In this document: positions 42,119 through 50,709 of the stretch, in pieces
Position numbering within the stretch: position 1 is the first letter of the stretch
Layout: each line of letters starts with the position of its first letter
Assembly (NCBI RefSeq): GCF_038024035.1
Contig: NZ_CP150664.1
Span: 1,488,001-1,552,000 of the forward strand
Reading direction: 5' to 3'
Length of the DNA: 64,000 nucleotides
Source: Polaribacter pacificus
Lineage (GTDB): Bacteria > Bacteroidota > Bacteroidia > Flavobacteriales > Flavobacteriaceae
Position numbers and translations under genes: made by a program
The notes under the pieces: model-generated
What the model was told of the DNA's origin: nothing
Database searches by the model: none
What the model saw: only the letters and a program-made list of their open reading frames with translations

Positions 42119-45100
42119 ATGAATTATACTCAGTTAACAAATACTGCATTAGACCAAAGTAAAGATTCTTTTTGGATCGTAAATCTTGACCTTCAATTAA
42201 TTTACGCAAATAAAGCCTACTTAAGTGCACTAAAAACAATCACAGGAAAAACACCAGAGCTTTACAAACCTGTCTTTCTTTTAAATGATGCAAAAAAATG
42301 GAAATCATACTATAAAAAGGCTTTAAGCGGATCGTCTTTCGAAGTCGATAACCAGCTTTATGATCCAGCGTTAGAAGAAACTAAAAATGGCTGCACTTCT
42401 TTTGAACCTTTACTAGATGATGATAAAAAAATCTTTGCTGTTGCGTGCCGATGGAAAAATAGTGCATCAACCATAAAACACACAAATGAAGCTAGTCGAT
42501 TATTAGATGCTTCGTTAGATGTTTTTTGCACCATCAATGAAAAAGGAGAATTTGTTTATGTAAGCTCAGCTGCCCAAAAACTGTGGGGCTACAAGCCCGA
42601 TGAGTTAATTGGGAGGCCCTATATAGAGTTAACTCTAGAAAATGATAAATTAAAAACCGAAGAAACTGCAACTGCTATCGAAGGTGGGCGCGACATAAAA
42701 ACCTTTTCTAATCGATATCAAAAGAAAAATGGTGAAATTGCCTATAATTTATGGTCCTCAAGATGGGATGCTACAACCAAATTATTCTATTGTGTAGCTA
42801 GAGATAATAAAGAACAAATTGAGCAGGAAGATAAAATTAAGAAAAATGAGCAACGATTTAAAGCGTTAGTGTCAGGTGCATTTGACTTAGTAGCTGTCTT
42901 AGACACTGAAGGATGTTATTTGTATATGAGTCCTTCAATCAAAGCTATTTCTGGTATTCCACCTGAAGAATTTATTGGGAAGTATGCATTTGACTTTGTT
43001 CACCCCGATGATATTAGCCAAACATTAGCTGAGCTTGAAAAATCAACCAAAGTAGATAGGCTAATAATGAAACCTTATCGTGCTAAAAATAATAAAAATG
43101 AATGGAGATGGGTTGAATCGGTATTAACAAACATGTTAGATAATTCAGCAATTAATGGCATTGTTATTAATTCAAGGGATATTACAGATAAAATTGAGCA
43201 GGAAGAACGGATTGCTCAAACTAAAAAAAGATTTGAAAAACTAATCCAAAACAGTACCGACTGTATCACCATAATTTCTCCAGAAGGTGAGACAATCTTT
43301 GTCTCTGAGGGAATAAATGAAATTATAGGCTACACAGCATCAGAAACAATAAACCTGGATATTTGGGAACTAATTCATCCAAAGGATAGAGATAATTCTG
43401 CGAAGGCCATATCACAAGCTATGAAGAATCCGGGTGTTTCTATACAGGGGCACACTTCAAGAATCAAACATAAAGATGGTTCATGGAGATGGGTTAGTGC
43501 TGTTATTACCAACCTGATACATGACCCTTCCATTGGAGGAATTGTGGATGTTATAAGTGACGTAACCAAACAAAAAAATGAAGAGTTTGAAAAGAACCTC
43601 ATCGCTAAAATAAGTAAGACGTTTAATCAAAACATCAACAAAGGCTTATCTCCCTGCTTACTAGATCTATGTAAGGAAATTGCTCGATTTGATGATTTTA
43701 GTTTTGCTGAAATTTGGTTGCCTGCAATTGATACTATAACGCTTAATCTAGCAGCTAGTTACGCAAAGGGCAAAGCTGGTAAAGCATTTTTAAAAGCATC
43801 CAATGACACAAATACAATACGCATAAATGATGGTCTAGCAGGTCAGGTTATGCAAAATAACAAAACAGTGATCTGCGAAGCTAAAGGTGATAATTGGGAC
43901 TTGATTAAGCGAAAATCAGCTGCAAATAAAGCAGGAATTAAAACATTTATTGGTGTTCCATTAACTCATAATAATGAGATAATAGGCGGTCTTTTGATAG
44001 GGACAGAAAAAGCAAAGTCTGCTCTTAATGTGAGTTCTGAACTATTTCTAAACTTAGAGACAGTAGTTGGCTCTGAGTTGAGTAGAAAGCAAATCGAAAT
44101 AGAGCTTTCTCAGATATTTGATTTCACACCAGACATGATTTGTGTAACTGGATTTGATGGTTATATAAAGCGAATAAATCCTGCTGGATTAAAGATATTA
44201 GGCTATTCATTTGATGAAATTTACTCACGTCCAGTAAAGTCATTTGTTCATGAAGAAGATCTGCTGCTTACTGTGGCACAACAAACTAAATTGTATAGTG
44301 GTGAAAACCTTACTAATTTTGAAAACCGCTACATTACAAAGGAAGGTAAAGTAGTTTGGTTGAGCTGGACTGCTACTTCCTTACCTGAGCAAAGTATTAT
44401 TTATGCTGTAGGTAAAGATATCTCTGAAGAAAAGAAACTGAGAGAATTAAACCAGCAAGTTGGCAAGCTCGTCCAAATTGGAAGCTGGGAAGTAGATTTA
44501 ATTAAACAAACACTCTATTGGTCTGATGAAGTGCACAAGATGCATGAAACAGACCCAAATCTCTACAATCCAAACTTGGAAGAAGCAATCAACTTTTACA
44601 GGGAGGATTTTCGGGAAATGGTTCAATCAAAGATAGAAAACGCCATTGCTCACCAAAAAAATTGGGATTTTGAAGCGGTAATCATCACAGCAAATAAGAA
44701 TGAATTATGGGTTCGCTCTATTGGTGATGCCGAATTTAAAAATGGCAAATGCATTCGATTATACGGTGGTTTTCAAGATATTAACACCGTAAAACAAGCT
44801 GAAAATAGACTGCAATCACTTGCCAATAATTTACCTGGAGTAGTGTTTCAGTACCTTATCTATCCTGATGGAACTGACGTCTTAAAATCTGTTAGTGCAG
44901 GTTCAAAAAAAGTATGGGGGTTTTCTGCTAACGAAGTAATGAAAGACAATCAGTTAGTTTGGAACAATATTAAGCTTGGCGGCAATTTTGAAAAGGTTCA
45001 ACAAAGTATTACTGAATCTATAGCGTCTAAATCAAAGTGGTCATATCGATTCAAATATGTAATGCCAAATGGTGAGTTAAAAATCCATCTAGGCAACGGA

Positions 45101-48073
45101 ACTCCTACTTATTTAGCAGACGGTACAATACTTTTTAACTCCATTATATTAGACGTCACCCAAGAGGCTAAGAATCAAGAAATGCTTGAACAAACGACCA
45201 AAATGGCACGAATTGGAAGTTGGGAAATGGATTTAACTAGTCAAAAGGGAGATATGATGTATTGGTCTCCGTTAATGAGAGAGATTCTAGGGGTTGATGA
45301 AAATTTTGAAGCTAGTTTTAATGCTGGTTTGGAGTTCTGCACCAAAGAGAGTGAAATCCAAATGAGCAAAGCATTTACTGCGCTACTTGAAGAAAACGTT
45401 GAGTTTGATGAAGAAATTTTACTCATCTCAGCGAAAGGAAAAGAGCAATGGGTTAGGGTGCTGGGAAAAAGCAAAATAGTTCAAGGAAAAAGCATAAGAG
45501 TTTATGGTAGTTTTCAAGATATCCATGCGGTTAAAAAAATCACTGAAGAGCTCCAGAATGTCCTTACCGAAAAGGCAAATATATTAGAAAGTATAGGGGA
45601 TGCGTTTTTTGCTGTAGATAGAAACTGGATGGTTACTTATTGGAATAAGCAAGCAGAAGTTTCTCTTGGAAAAAGCAGAAATGACATCATTGGAAAGAAT
45701 CTTTGGAATGCATATCCAGATGCCAAAGATTTAGAGTTTTACCGCCAATATCACAAAGCAATGGAGACTGGTAAGATGGTTAACTTCGAAGAACATTACC
45801 CAGCTTTAAATATATGGCTGGAGGTTACAGCCTACCCATCTAATGAGGGGCTATCTATTTATTTTAAAGATGTAACCCAACGAAAAAAAACAGAGCAAGA
45901 ACGCAATAGTTTATACACAACTTTAGAAAACAGCTTAAACGAAATTTATATATTCGATTCGAGAACCCTAGAATTTATTTATGTAAACAAAGGTGCTCTA
46001 CATAATCTTGGCTATTTAAATGAAGAAATACACTCATTAACCACACTTGATCTTATCCCTGACTATACAAAAGCATCATTTAATGTACTTACTACACCGT
46101 TAATAAAACACAAAAAAGATAGAATTGTATTCTTTACCAATCACAAACGTAAAAACGGTAGTGTTTACCCTGTTGAGGTTCATTTACAGCTTATAAATCA
46201 TGGTACACATGAAAATTTTCTGGCAGTAGTTCTAGATATTACCGAGCGGAAAATTGCTGAAGAAAATTTAATTTCGACCTCAGAACGATTGCGATTAGCG
46301 ACCACAACAGCAAATATTGGTATATGGGAATGGGATATTCCAAACAACCAGCTCATTTGGGACAAGACCATGTTTAAAATTTTTGGAATAACTGAAAAAG
46401 ACTTTAATGGCAAGTTCGAAACTTGGGCTGCTACAGTTCATCCCGATGATATTGATAAAACCAATGAGGAGGTTCAAATTGCACTACAAGGCCTTTCAAA
46501 ACTTAATGTGGAGTTCCGAGTTATTTGGCCTGACAAGTCCATTAGACACGTTCAAGGAGATGCTATTGTAATAAAGGATGAAGTTTCTGGAGAGCCTATT
46601 ACAATGATAGGAACTAATATTGACATTACAGCTAAAAAACAGGCGGAGAAGGAAATACTCCAAGCAAATGAACGATTTGAAAAAGTAACCGAAGCAACCA
46701 ATGATGTAATTTGGGATTGGGATATCGCCAACAATACCTTCTATCGTTCAGAAGCCATTGAACAGTTATTCGGGGACCAAGTCTCAAAGTTTTTGAATAA
46801 GGAAAATTTTTGGAAAGATAGTTTTCACCCTGAAGACAAAGACGAAATTCAGAAAAGTATCGAAGAAGCAATCGCTGACCCTTTATGCACTCGATGGAAA
46901 AAAGAGTACCGGTTATTTAATAAGGATGGAAGCCTTATATATGTATCTGACCAAGGTGTTGTTATTAGAAATAATGAAGGAGTGGCCACTCGAATGGTTG
47001 GTGCCATGACTGATGTTACTGATAGAAAAAAAGCAGAAGAAACCTATCGCTTATTGGCAAATAACAGTAATGATATTATTACTTTACAAGACATCAACAA
47101 TCAGCTTAAATATATTAGCCCTTCTGTAGAAAATATACTGGGCTACAAGCAAGAAGAGCTAACTGATAAACATTTTTTAGATTTAATTCATAATGATGAT
47201 GTTAAAAAAATAAAAAAAACAATCAATAAAAATGTTTCAAAAGATAAAAGTTCTAACACAGTAGAGTACCGTATTCGTCATAAAAACGGGCATTATGTTT
47301 GGTTAGAAGGGTCTGTTTCTCCAGTATTTAAGAAAGGCCAAGCTGATTCTTTTGTAACTACTAATAGAGATATTTCAAGATGGATGTTGGCTAAAAAAGA
47401 AATTCAAGACTATCAATCTTCTCTTCAAAAATTAACCACCGAACTTTCTTTAACTGAAGAAAAACAAAAAAAAGAAATAGCTGCCAATATTCACGACCAC
47501 TTAAGTCAATCTCTAGTTATTTCGAAAATGCGAATTTCAGAATTGGAGAAAAAAACAGAACTAGAAAACATTCAAGAAGATCTAAGTTTTATCAAAGATC
47601 ACATTTCTAGCGCCTTAGAAAATAGTCGTAAAATAACCTACGATCTTTCACCACCTGTCTTATATCAGCTAGGCATAATTGATACCTTATCTTGGTTTGC
47701 GGATACTATTGAAAATCAATATGGGATTAAGTTTGAGTTTAACACCAATACAGATACTAGTAGCCTAAATGAATTTAAATCAATTTTACTATTTCGTTGT
47801 ATTCAAGAAGCTGTAACAAATACAATAAAATATGCAAACGCTTCTTTAATTATATTAGATCTAGAAAAAGATGAAGAAACAATTACTGTTATACTCACCG
47901 ATAATGGAAAAGGATTTGATACCTCAACATTAAGTAATACTATAAGTTCAGAATCTGGTTTTGGTTTATTCGCCGTTAAAGAACGCATTAAAAACATGAA
48001 TGGAGAGCTGATTATTACTTCTGAAATAAATGTTGGTACAAAAATTAAAATTTGTCTATCATTAGAAAAATGA
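42119..48073 (+). CDS. Giant soluble multi-PAS/GAF sensor histidine kinase
   Basis: A 1,984-aa cytoplasmic kinase without any membrane segment. About 13 PAS domains can be traced, starting near residues 1, 121, 246, 373, 667, 782, 900, 1026, 1156, 1267, 1393, 1521 and 1645, with one GAF domain at about 493-655. The end is a HisKA_3 dimerisation domain (NIHDHLSQSL, His near 1791) and a HATPase domain (ITVILTDNGKGFD; GFGLFAVKERIKNMNG). This NarX/DesK-type output would phosphorylate a LuxR-type regulator, but none is adjacent. Several PAS units resemble each other (782 and 1026: IGSWE, WVR, FQDI). No ligand is evident. Confidence 0.9.
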   Translation: MNYTQLTNTALDQSKDSFWIVNLDLQLIYANKAYLSALKTITGKTPELYKPVFLLNDAKKWKSYYKKALSGSSFEVDNQLYDPALEETKNGCTSFEPLLDDDKKIFAVACRWKNSASTIKHTNEASRLLDASLDVFCTINEKGEFVYVSSAAQKLWGYKPDELIGRPYIELTLENDKLKTEETATAIEGGRDIKTFSNRYQKKNGEIAYNLWSSRWDATTKLFYCVARDNKEQIEQEDKIKKNEQRFKALVSGAFDLVAVLDTEGCYLYMSPSIKAISGIPPEEFIGKYAFDFVHPDDISQTLAELEKSTKVDRLIMKPYRAKNNKNEWRWVESVLTNMLDNSAINGIVINSRDITDKIEQEERIAQTKKRFEKLIQNSTDCITIISPEGETIFVSEGINEIIGYTASETINLDIWELIHPKDRDNSAKAISQAMKNPGVSIQGHTSRIKHKDGSWRWVSAVITNLIHDPSIGGIVDVISDVTKQKNEEFEKNLIAKISKTFNQNINKGLSPCLLDLCKEIARFDDFSFAEIWLPAIDTITLNLAASYAKGKAGKAFLKASNDTNTIRINDGLAGQVMQNNKTVICEAKGDNWDLIKRKSAANKAGIKTFIGVPLTHNNEIIGGLLIGTEKAKSALNVSSELFLNLETVVGSELSRKQIEIELSQIFDFTPDMICVTGFDGYIKRINPAGLKILGYSFDEIYSRPVKSFVHEEDLLLTVAQQTKLYSGENLTNFENRYITKEGKVVWLSWTATSLPEQSIIYAVGKDISEEKKLRELNQQVGKLVQIGSWEVDLIKQTLYWSDEVHKMHETDPNLYNPNLEEAINFYREDFREMVQSKIENAIAHQKNWDFEAVIITANKNELWVRSIGDAEFKNGKCIRLYGGFQDINTVKQAENRLQSLANNLPGVVFQYLIYPDGTDVLKSVSAGSKKVWGFSANEVMKDNQLVWNNIKLGGNFEKVQQSITESIASKSKWSYRFKYVMPNGELKIHLGNGTPTYLADGTILFNSIILDVTQEAKNQEMLEQTTKMARIGSWEMDLTSQKGDMMYWSPLMREILGVDENFEASFNAGLEFCTKESEIQMSKAFTALLEENVEFDEEILLISAKGKEQWVRVLGKSKIVQGKSIRVYGSFQDIHAVKKITEELQNVLTEKANILESIGDAFFAVDRNWMVTYWNKQAEVSLGKSRNDIIGKNLWNAYPDAKDLEFYRQYHKAMETGKMVNFEEHYPALNIWLEVTAYPSNEGLSIYFKDVTQRKKTEQERNSLYTTLENSLNEIYIFDSRTLEFIYVNKGALHNLGYLNEEIHSLTTLDLIPDYTKASFNVLTTPLIKHKKDRIVFFTNHKRKNGSVYPVEVHLQLINHGTHENFLAVVLDITERKIAEENLISTSERLRLATTTANIGIWEWDIPNNQLIWDKTMFKIFGITEKDFNGKFETWAATVHPDDIDKTNEEVQIALQGLSKLNVEFRVIWPDKSIRHVQGDAIVIKDEVSGEPITMIGTNIDITAKKQAEKEILQANERFEKVTEATNDVIWDWDIANNTFYRSEAIEQLFGDQVSKFLNKENFWKDSFHPEDKDEIQKSIEEAIADPLCTRWKKEYRLFNKDGSLIYVSDQGVVIRNNEGVATRMVGAMTDVTDRKKAEETYRLLANNSNDIITLQDINNQLKYISPSVENILGYKQEELTDKHFLDLIHNDDVKKIKKTINKNVSKDKSSNTVEYRIRHKNGHYVWLEGSVSPVFKKGQADSFVTTNRDISRWMLAKKEIQDYQSSLQKLTTELSLTEEKQKKEIAANIHDHLSQSLVISKMRISELEKKTELENIQEDLSFIKDHISSALENSRKITYDLSPPVLYQLGIIDTLSWFADTIENQYGIKFEFNTNTDTSSLNEFKSILLFRCIQEAVTNTIKYANASLIILDLEKDEETITVILTDNGKGFDTSTLSNTISSESGFGLFAVKERIKNMNGELIITSEINVGTKIKICLSLEK

Positions 48074-48105
48074 ATTCCTCCAAAAAACCATAGAAACAGC
48101 ATATA

Positions 48106-48153
48106 ATTAAAGTAAAAAACCTCAACTTTTCAGTTGAGGTTTTTTACTTTAAT
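48106..48153. terminator. Perfect bidirectional terminator, kinase / oxidoreductase
   Basis: A perfect 21-bp inverted repeat (48106-48126 and 48133-48153) with a 6-nt loop. Core CCTCAAC/GTTGAGG is flanked by A and T runs. The right arm covers the TAA stop (48149-48151) of the leftward oxidoreductase gene. Confidence 0.9.
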
Positions 48154-49501
48154 ACGTATCCTTCATCCAATTATAAGGCTTGCGTTTTACCCACATTCCT
48201 CTCGTAAAATCTGGAAAATCTTGTGGCTCTCCGTTGTTTTCTATCGATGCTTCAGAAAGCGGTGTAATGGCACTCCAGGCTGCTGCGTCATACACGTCTA
48301 AAGGTGGGGCAATGTTTTGCAGTGCTGAGTTGACAAAGGCATTAATCACAAAGAAATCCATTCCACCATGACCAGCCCCTTGCGCATGCTCACCGTATTT
48401 TTTCCAAAGTGGATGATCGTATTTGTCTAACCATTCTTTAGAAGCATCCCAAGCATGAGGCTTTGAAACTCCTTCTATATACATTCTATCCCCATCTTTT
48501 TCCCACAATCCATTAGCGCCTTGCACTCTAAACCCTAAAGAATAGGGTCTGGGTAAGTTACAGTCATGAGTCACAATAATTGTTTCTCCATTAGCAGTTT
48601 CAATGGTCGAAGTGATTACATCTCCTTGTTTAAATTTTAATTTTGCATTGGGATGGTCTTTGCCTCCATTAGCAACTATATAATTGTGCAAACCGATTCC
48701 TTTGGTGGCATGAGAAGTTAGGGACATAAATCGGTTACCTCTATTTACATCACACATGGTAGCCATTGGCCCTACTCCGTGAGTTGGATATACATCGGCA
48801 TTTCTCAATAAAGAATGTTGTGTTCGCCAAGCGGACTCTGAAATTCCTTTATCTCCAAACTCCACTCCTTTTCCGTAAGGTGTTTTTCCATCATTAAACT
48901 TAACAAAGCGCAAATCATGCTGATAGCCACATCGAAAATGAACCAACTCTCCAAAAACATTTTGCTTGACCATATTTAAAACCGCCAAGACATCTCTTCT
49001 GTAATTTACATTTTCTAAAATCATTAAATGACTCCCAGTTTGCTCATGGGTATTGACCAAATCCCAGCACTCCTCCATGGTATTTGCTGCAGACACTTCC
49101 AATCCGGTATATTTTCCAGCCAACATCGCATCTTTTGCCATTCTCGTATGCCACAACCAAGGTGTAGAAATGATTACGGCATCTACGTTTTTAAGAGCCA
49201 ATAAATTTTTATAATCCTCTTCATTGCTTCCAAAAACAGCGGGCTTATTCTTTTCAAATTTTGCAACTTGCTTCAAGGCTACTTGTATTCTTGCAGGATC
49301 AATATCACAAATGGCCGTCACCTCTACATCATCTCTTTGCAATACATTGTTTAAATGGTTAGTGCCTCGTAAACCCACTCCTATCATACCGATTTTCAAC
49401 TTCTTGGCTGGATTGGTCATTCCATAAGAAAGACTAGGAGCCATGGCGATTCCCGTACCTATTATAGCTGATTTTTTGATAAAATCTCTTCTTGAACTCA
49501 T
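48149..49501 (-). CDS. GH109-like Gfo/Idh/MocA oxidoreductase, Tat-exported
   Basis: A 450-aa exported protein close to glycoside hydrolase family 109 (NAD-dependent alpha-N-acetylgalactosaminidase) as I remember it. The twin-arginine signal is SSRRDFIKKSAIIGTGIAMA. The Rossmann motif MIGVGLRGTNHLNN follows near residue 39. GH109-type blocks are STPWLWHT, LENVNYRRDVLAVLNM, GGYQHDLR-like GYQHDLRFVKF, YPTHGVGPMATMCDVNRGNR and GHGGMDFF. GH109 keeps NAD tightly bound and cleaves by a redox-elimination route; substrate here is inferred. The gene is alone, with no sulfatase, SusCD or other CAZyme nearby. Confidence 0.85.
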   Translation of the reverse strand: MSSRRDFIKKSAIIGTGIAMAPSLSYGMTNPAKKLKIGMIGVGLRGTNHLNNVLQRDDVEVTAICDIDPARIQVALKQVAKFEKNKPAVFGSNEEDYKNLLALKNVDAVIISTPWLWHTRMAKDAMLAGKYTGLEVSAANTMEECWDLVNTHEQTGSHLMILENVNYRRDVLAVLNMVKQNVFGELVHFRCGYQHDLRFVKFNDGKTPYGKGVEFGDKGISESAWRTQHSLLRNADVYPTHGVGPMATMCDVNRGNRFMSLTSHATKGIGLHNYIVANGGKDHPNAKLKFKQGDVITSTIETANGETIIVTHDCNLPRPYSLGFRVQGANGLWEKDGDRMYIEGVSKPHAWDASKEWLDKYDHPLWKKYGEHAQGAGHGGMDFFVINAFVNSALQNIAPPLDVYDAAAWSAITPLSEASIENNGEPQDFPDFTRGMWVKRKPYNWMKDTY

Positions 49502-49622
49502 GTTGCTTTTATTAAAATTAATGATTTGTTCTTTTCAAATTTAAAAATTATTAGCCACAACAGACCTTTAATTTTATAGAAATATTATGAGCCCAAACCA
49601 CAAAGCCATCTGTTGTTTTTTA

Positions 49623-49630
49623 TATATTTG
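49623..49630 (+). promoter_or_regulatory. Candidate -7 promoter box for the HupE-like gene
   Basis: TATATTTG fits TAnnTTTG. Transcription would start about 16 nt before the ATG at 49653, which supports that start over the in-frame ATG at 49587. No -33 box at normal spacing. Confidence 0.42.
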
Positions 49631-49652
49631 GAAATCTAAAAAATTCTCTAAC

Positions 49653-50234
49653 ATGGATGAAGTAATTTTATACATAAAAATGGGCCTCTATCATGTGCTT
49701 GACTTTCAGGCATATGATCATATTTTATTTTTAATTGTTTTAGCGGTAATTTTTTCTTTTTACCAGCTAAAAAAAGTACTGTGGCTAATTACCTTTTTTA
49801 CCATCGGACACACATTAACGCTGGCCTTATCTGCTTACGGAATTTTAAAAATTGATGTTTCAATAATAGAGTTTTTAATCCCTGTCACTATTTTTATTAC
49901 AGGAGCTGTAAACGTCTATAATTCTAACAAACTCAATGAGAAAAAAGAGAATATCAATTTGGCATTTGCACTAATTTTTGGGTTGATACACGGCTTGGGC
50001 TTTTCTAATTATTTTAGAATGATGATAGGAAAAGAAGAAGATAAACTACTCCCTCTAATAGAATTTGCTTTAGGAATTGAACTATCACAAGTTATAATAG
50101 TTTTAGGGATTTTAATAGTTGGCTCTTTGGTTCAATCAATGGGGAAAGTTAGCAAGCGCGATTGGGTTTTAGTCTGCTCATCTATTGTTATTGGCTTTGT
50201 TATTCCTATGATGATTGAGCGTGTTTTTTGGTAA
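49653..50234 (+). CDS. HupE/UreJ-like membrane protein
   Basis: A 193-aa membrane protein with six or so helices. The family pattern MGLYHVLDFQAYDHILFL (His, Asp, His near the first helix), FTIGHTLTLALSAYG and LIHGLGFSNYFRMM with conserved histidines suggests a metal (nickel-type) transporter-like protein. The start at 49653 (MDEVILYIKMGLYHV) removes a Cys-rich, non-family extension. No hydrogenase or urease gene is nearby, so nickel is uncertain. dcd-type gene follows after 40 bp. Confidence 0.78.
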   Translation: MDEVILYIKMGLYHVLDFQAYDHILFLIVLAVIFSFYQLKKVLWLITFFTIGHTLTLALSAYGILKIDVSIIEFLIPVTIFITGAVNVYNSNKLNEKKENINLAFALIFGLIHGLGFSNYFRMMIGKEEDKLLPLIEFALGIELSQVIIVLGILIVGSLVQSMGKVSKRDWVLVCSSIVIGFVIPMMIERVFW

Positions 50235-50274
50235 TTCATTACAAACACTTTAAAAAAACTACTACCTTCGCTCT

Positions 50275-50709
50275 ATGAGTAAAAAGCAATTAAAATATGA
50301 CACCGCCTATTTAAGAATGGCACATGAATGGGCAAAATTATCTCATTGTGACCGCAAACAGGTAGGGGCACTTATTGTAAAAGATCGTATGATTATTTCT
50401 GATGGCTTTAACGGAACCCCAACCGGTTTTGAAAACCATTGTGAAGATGAAGAAAATTACACCAAATGGTATGTTTTGCACGCAGAAGCAAATGCCATTT
50501 TAAAAGTAGCATCCTCAACACAATCTTGTAAAGGAGCTACTTTATATATTACCTTATCTCCCTGCAAAGAATGTAGCAAACTCATTCATCAAGCTGGTAT
50601 TACACGCGTGGTCTATGCAAATGCTTATAAAGATGGAGTCGGATTAAAATTTTTAGAAAAAGCGGGGGTAAAAACAGAATTAATGCAGATTACAGATGAA
50701 CAAAAATAA
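50275..50709 (+). CDS. dCMP deaminase family protein (ComEB-like)
   Basis: A 144-aa zinc deaminase. The zinc motifs HAEANAI (near residue 70) and PCKECSKLI (near 96) are intact, with GFNGTPTGFENHCEDEE upstream as in dCMP deaminases. It should convert dCMP to dUMP for dTTP synthesis. It overlaps the S41 protease gene by 14 bp. Confidence 0.9.
   Translation: MSKKQLKYDTAYLRMAHEWAKLSHCDRKQVGALIVKDRMIISDGFNGTPTGFENHCEDEENYTKWYVLHAEANAILKVASSTQSCKGATLYITLSPCKECSKLIHQAGITRVVYANAYKDGVGLKFLEKAGVKTELMQITDEQK

Noticed and set aside
40106..48155. Phage or ICE at the tRNA-Leu site
   Set aside because: No integrase, relaxase, portal or capsid gene is present, so only a small unit of unknown type can be claimed.
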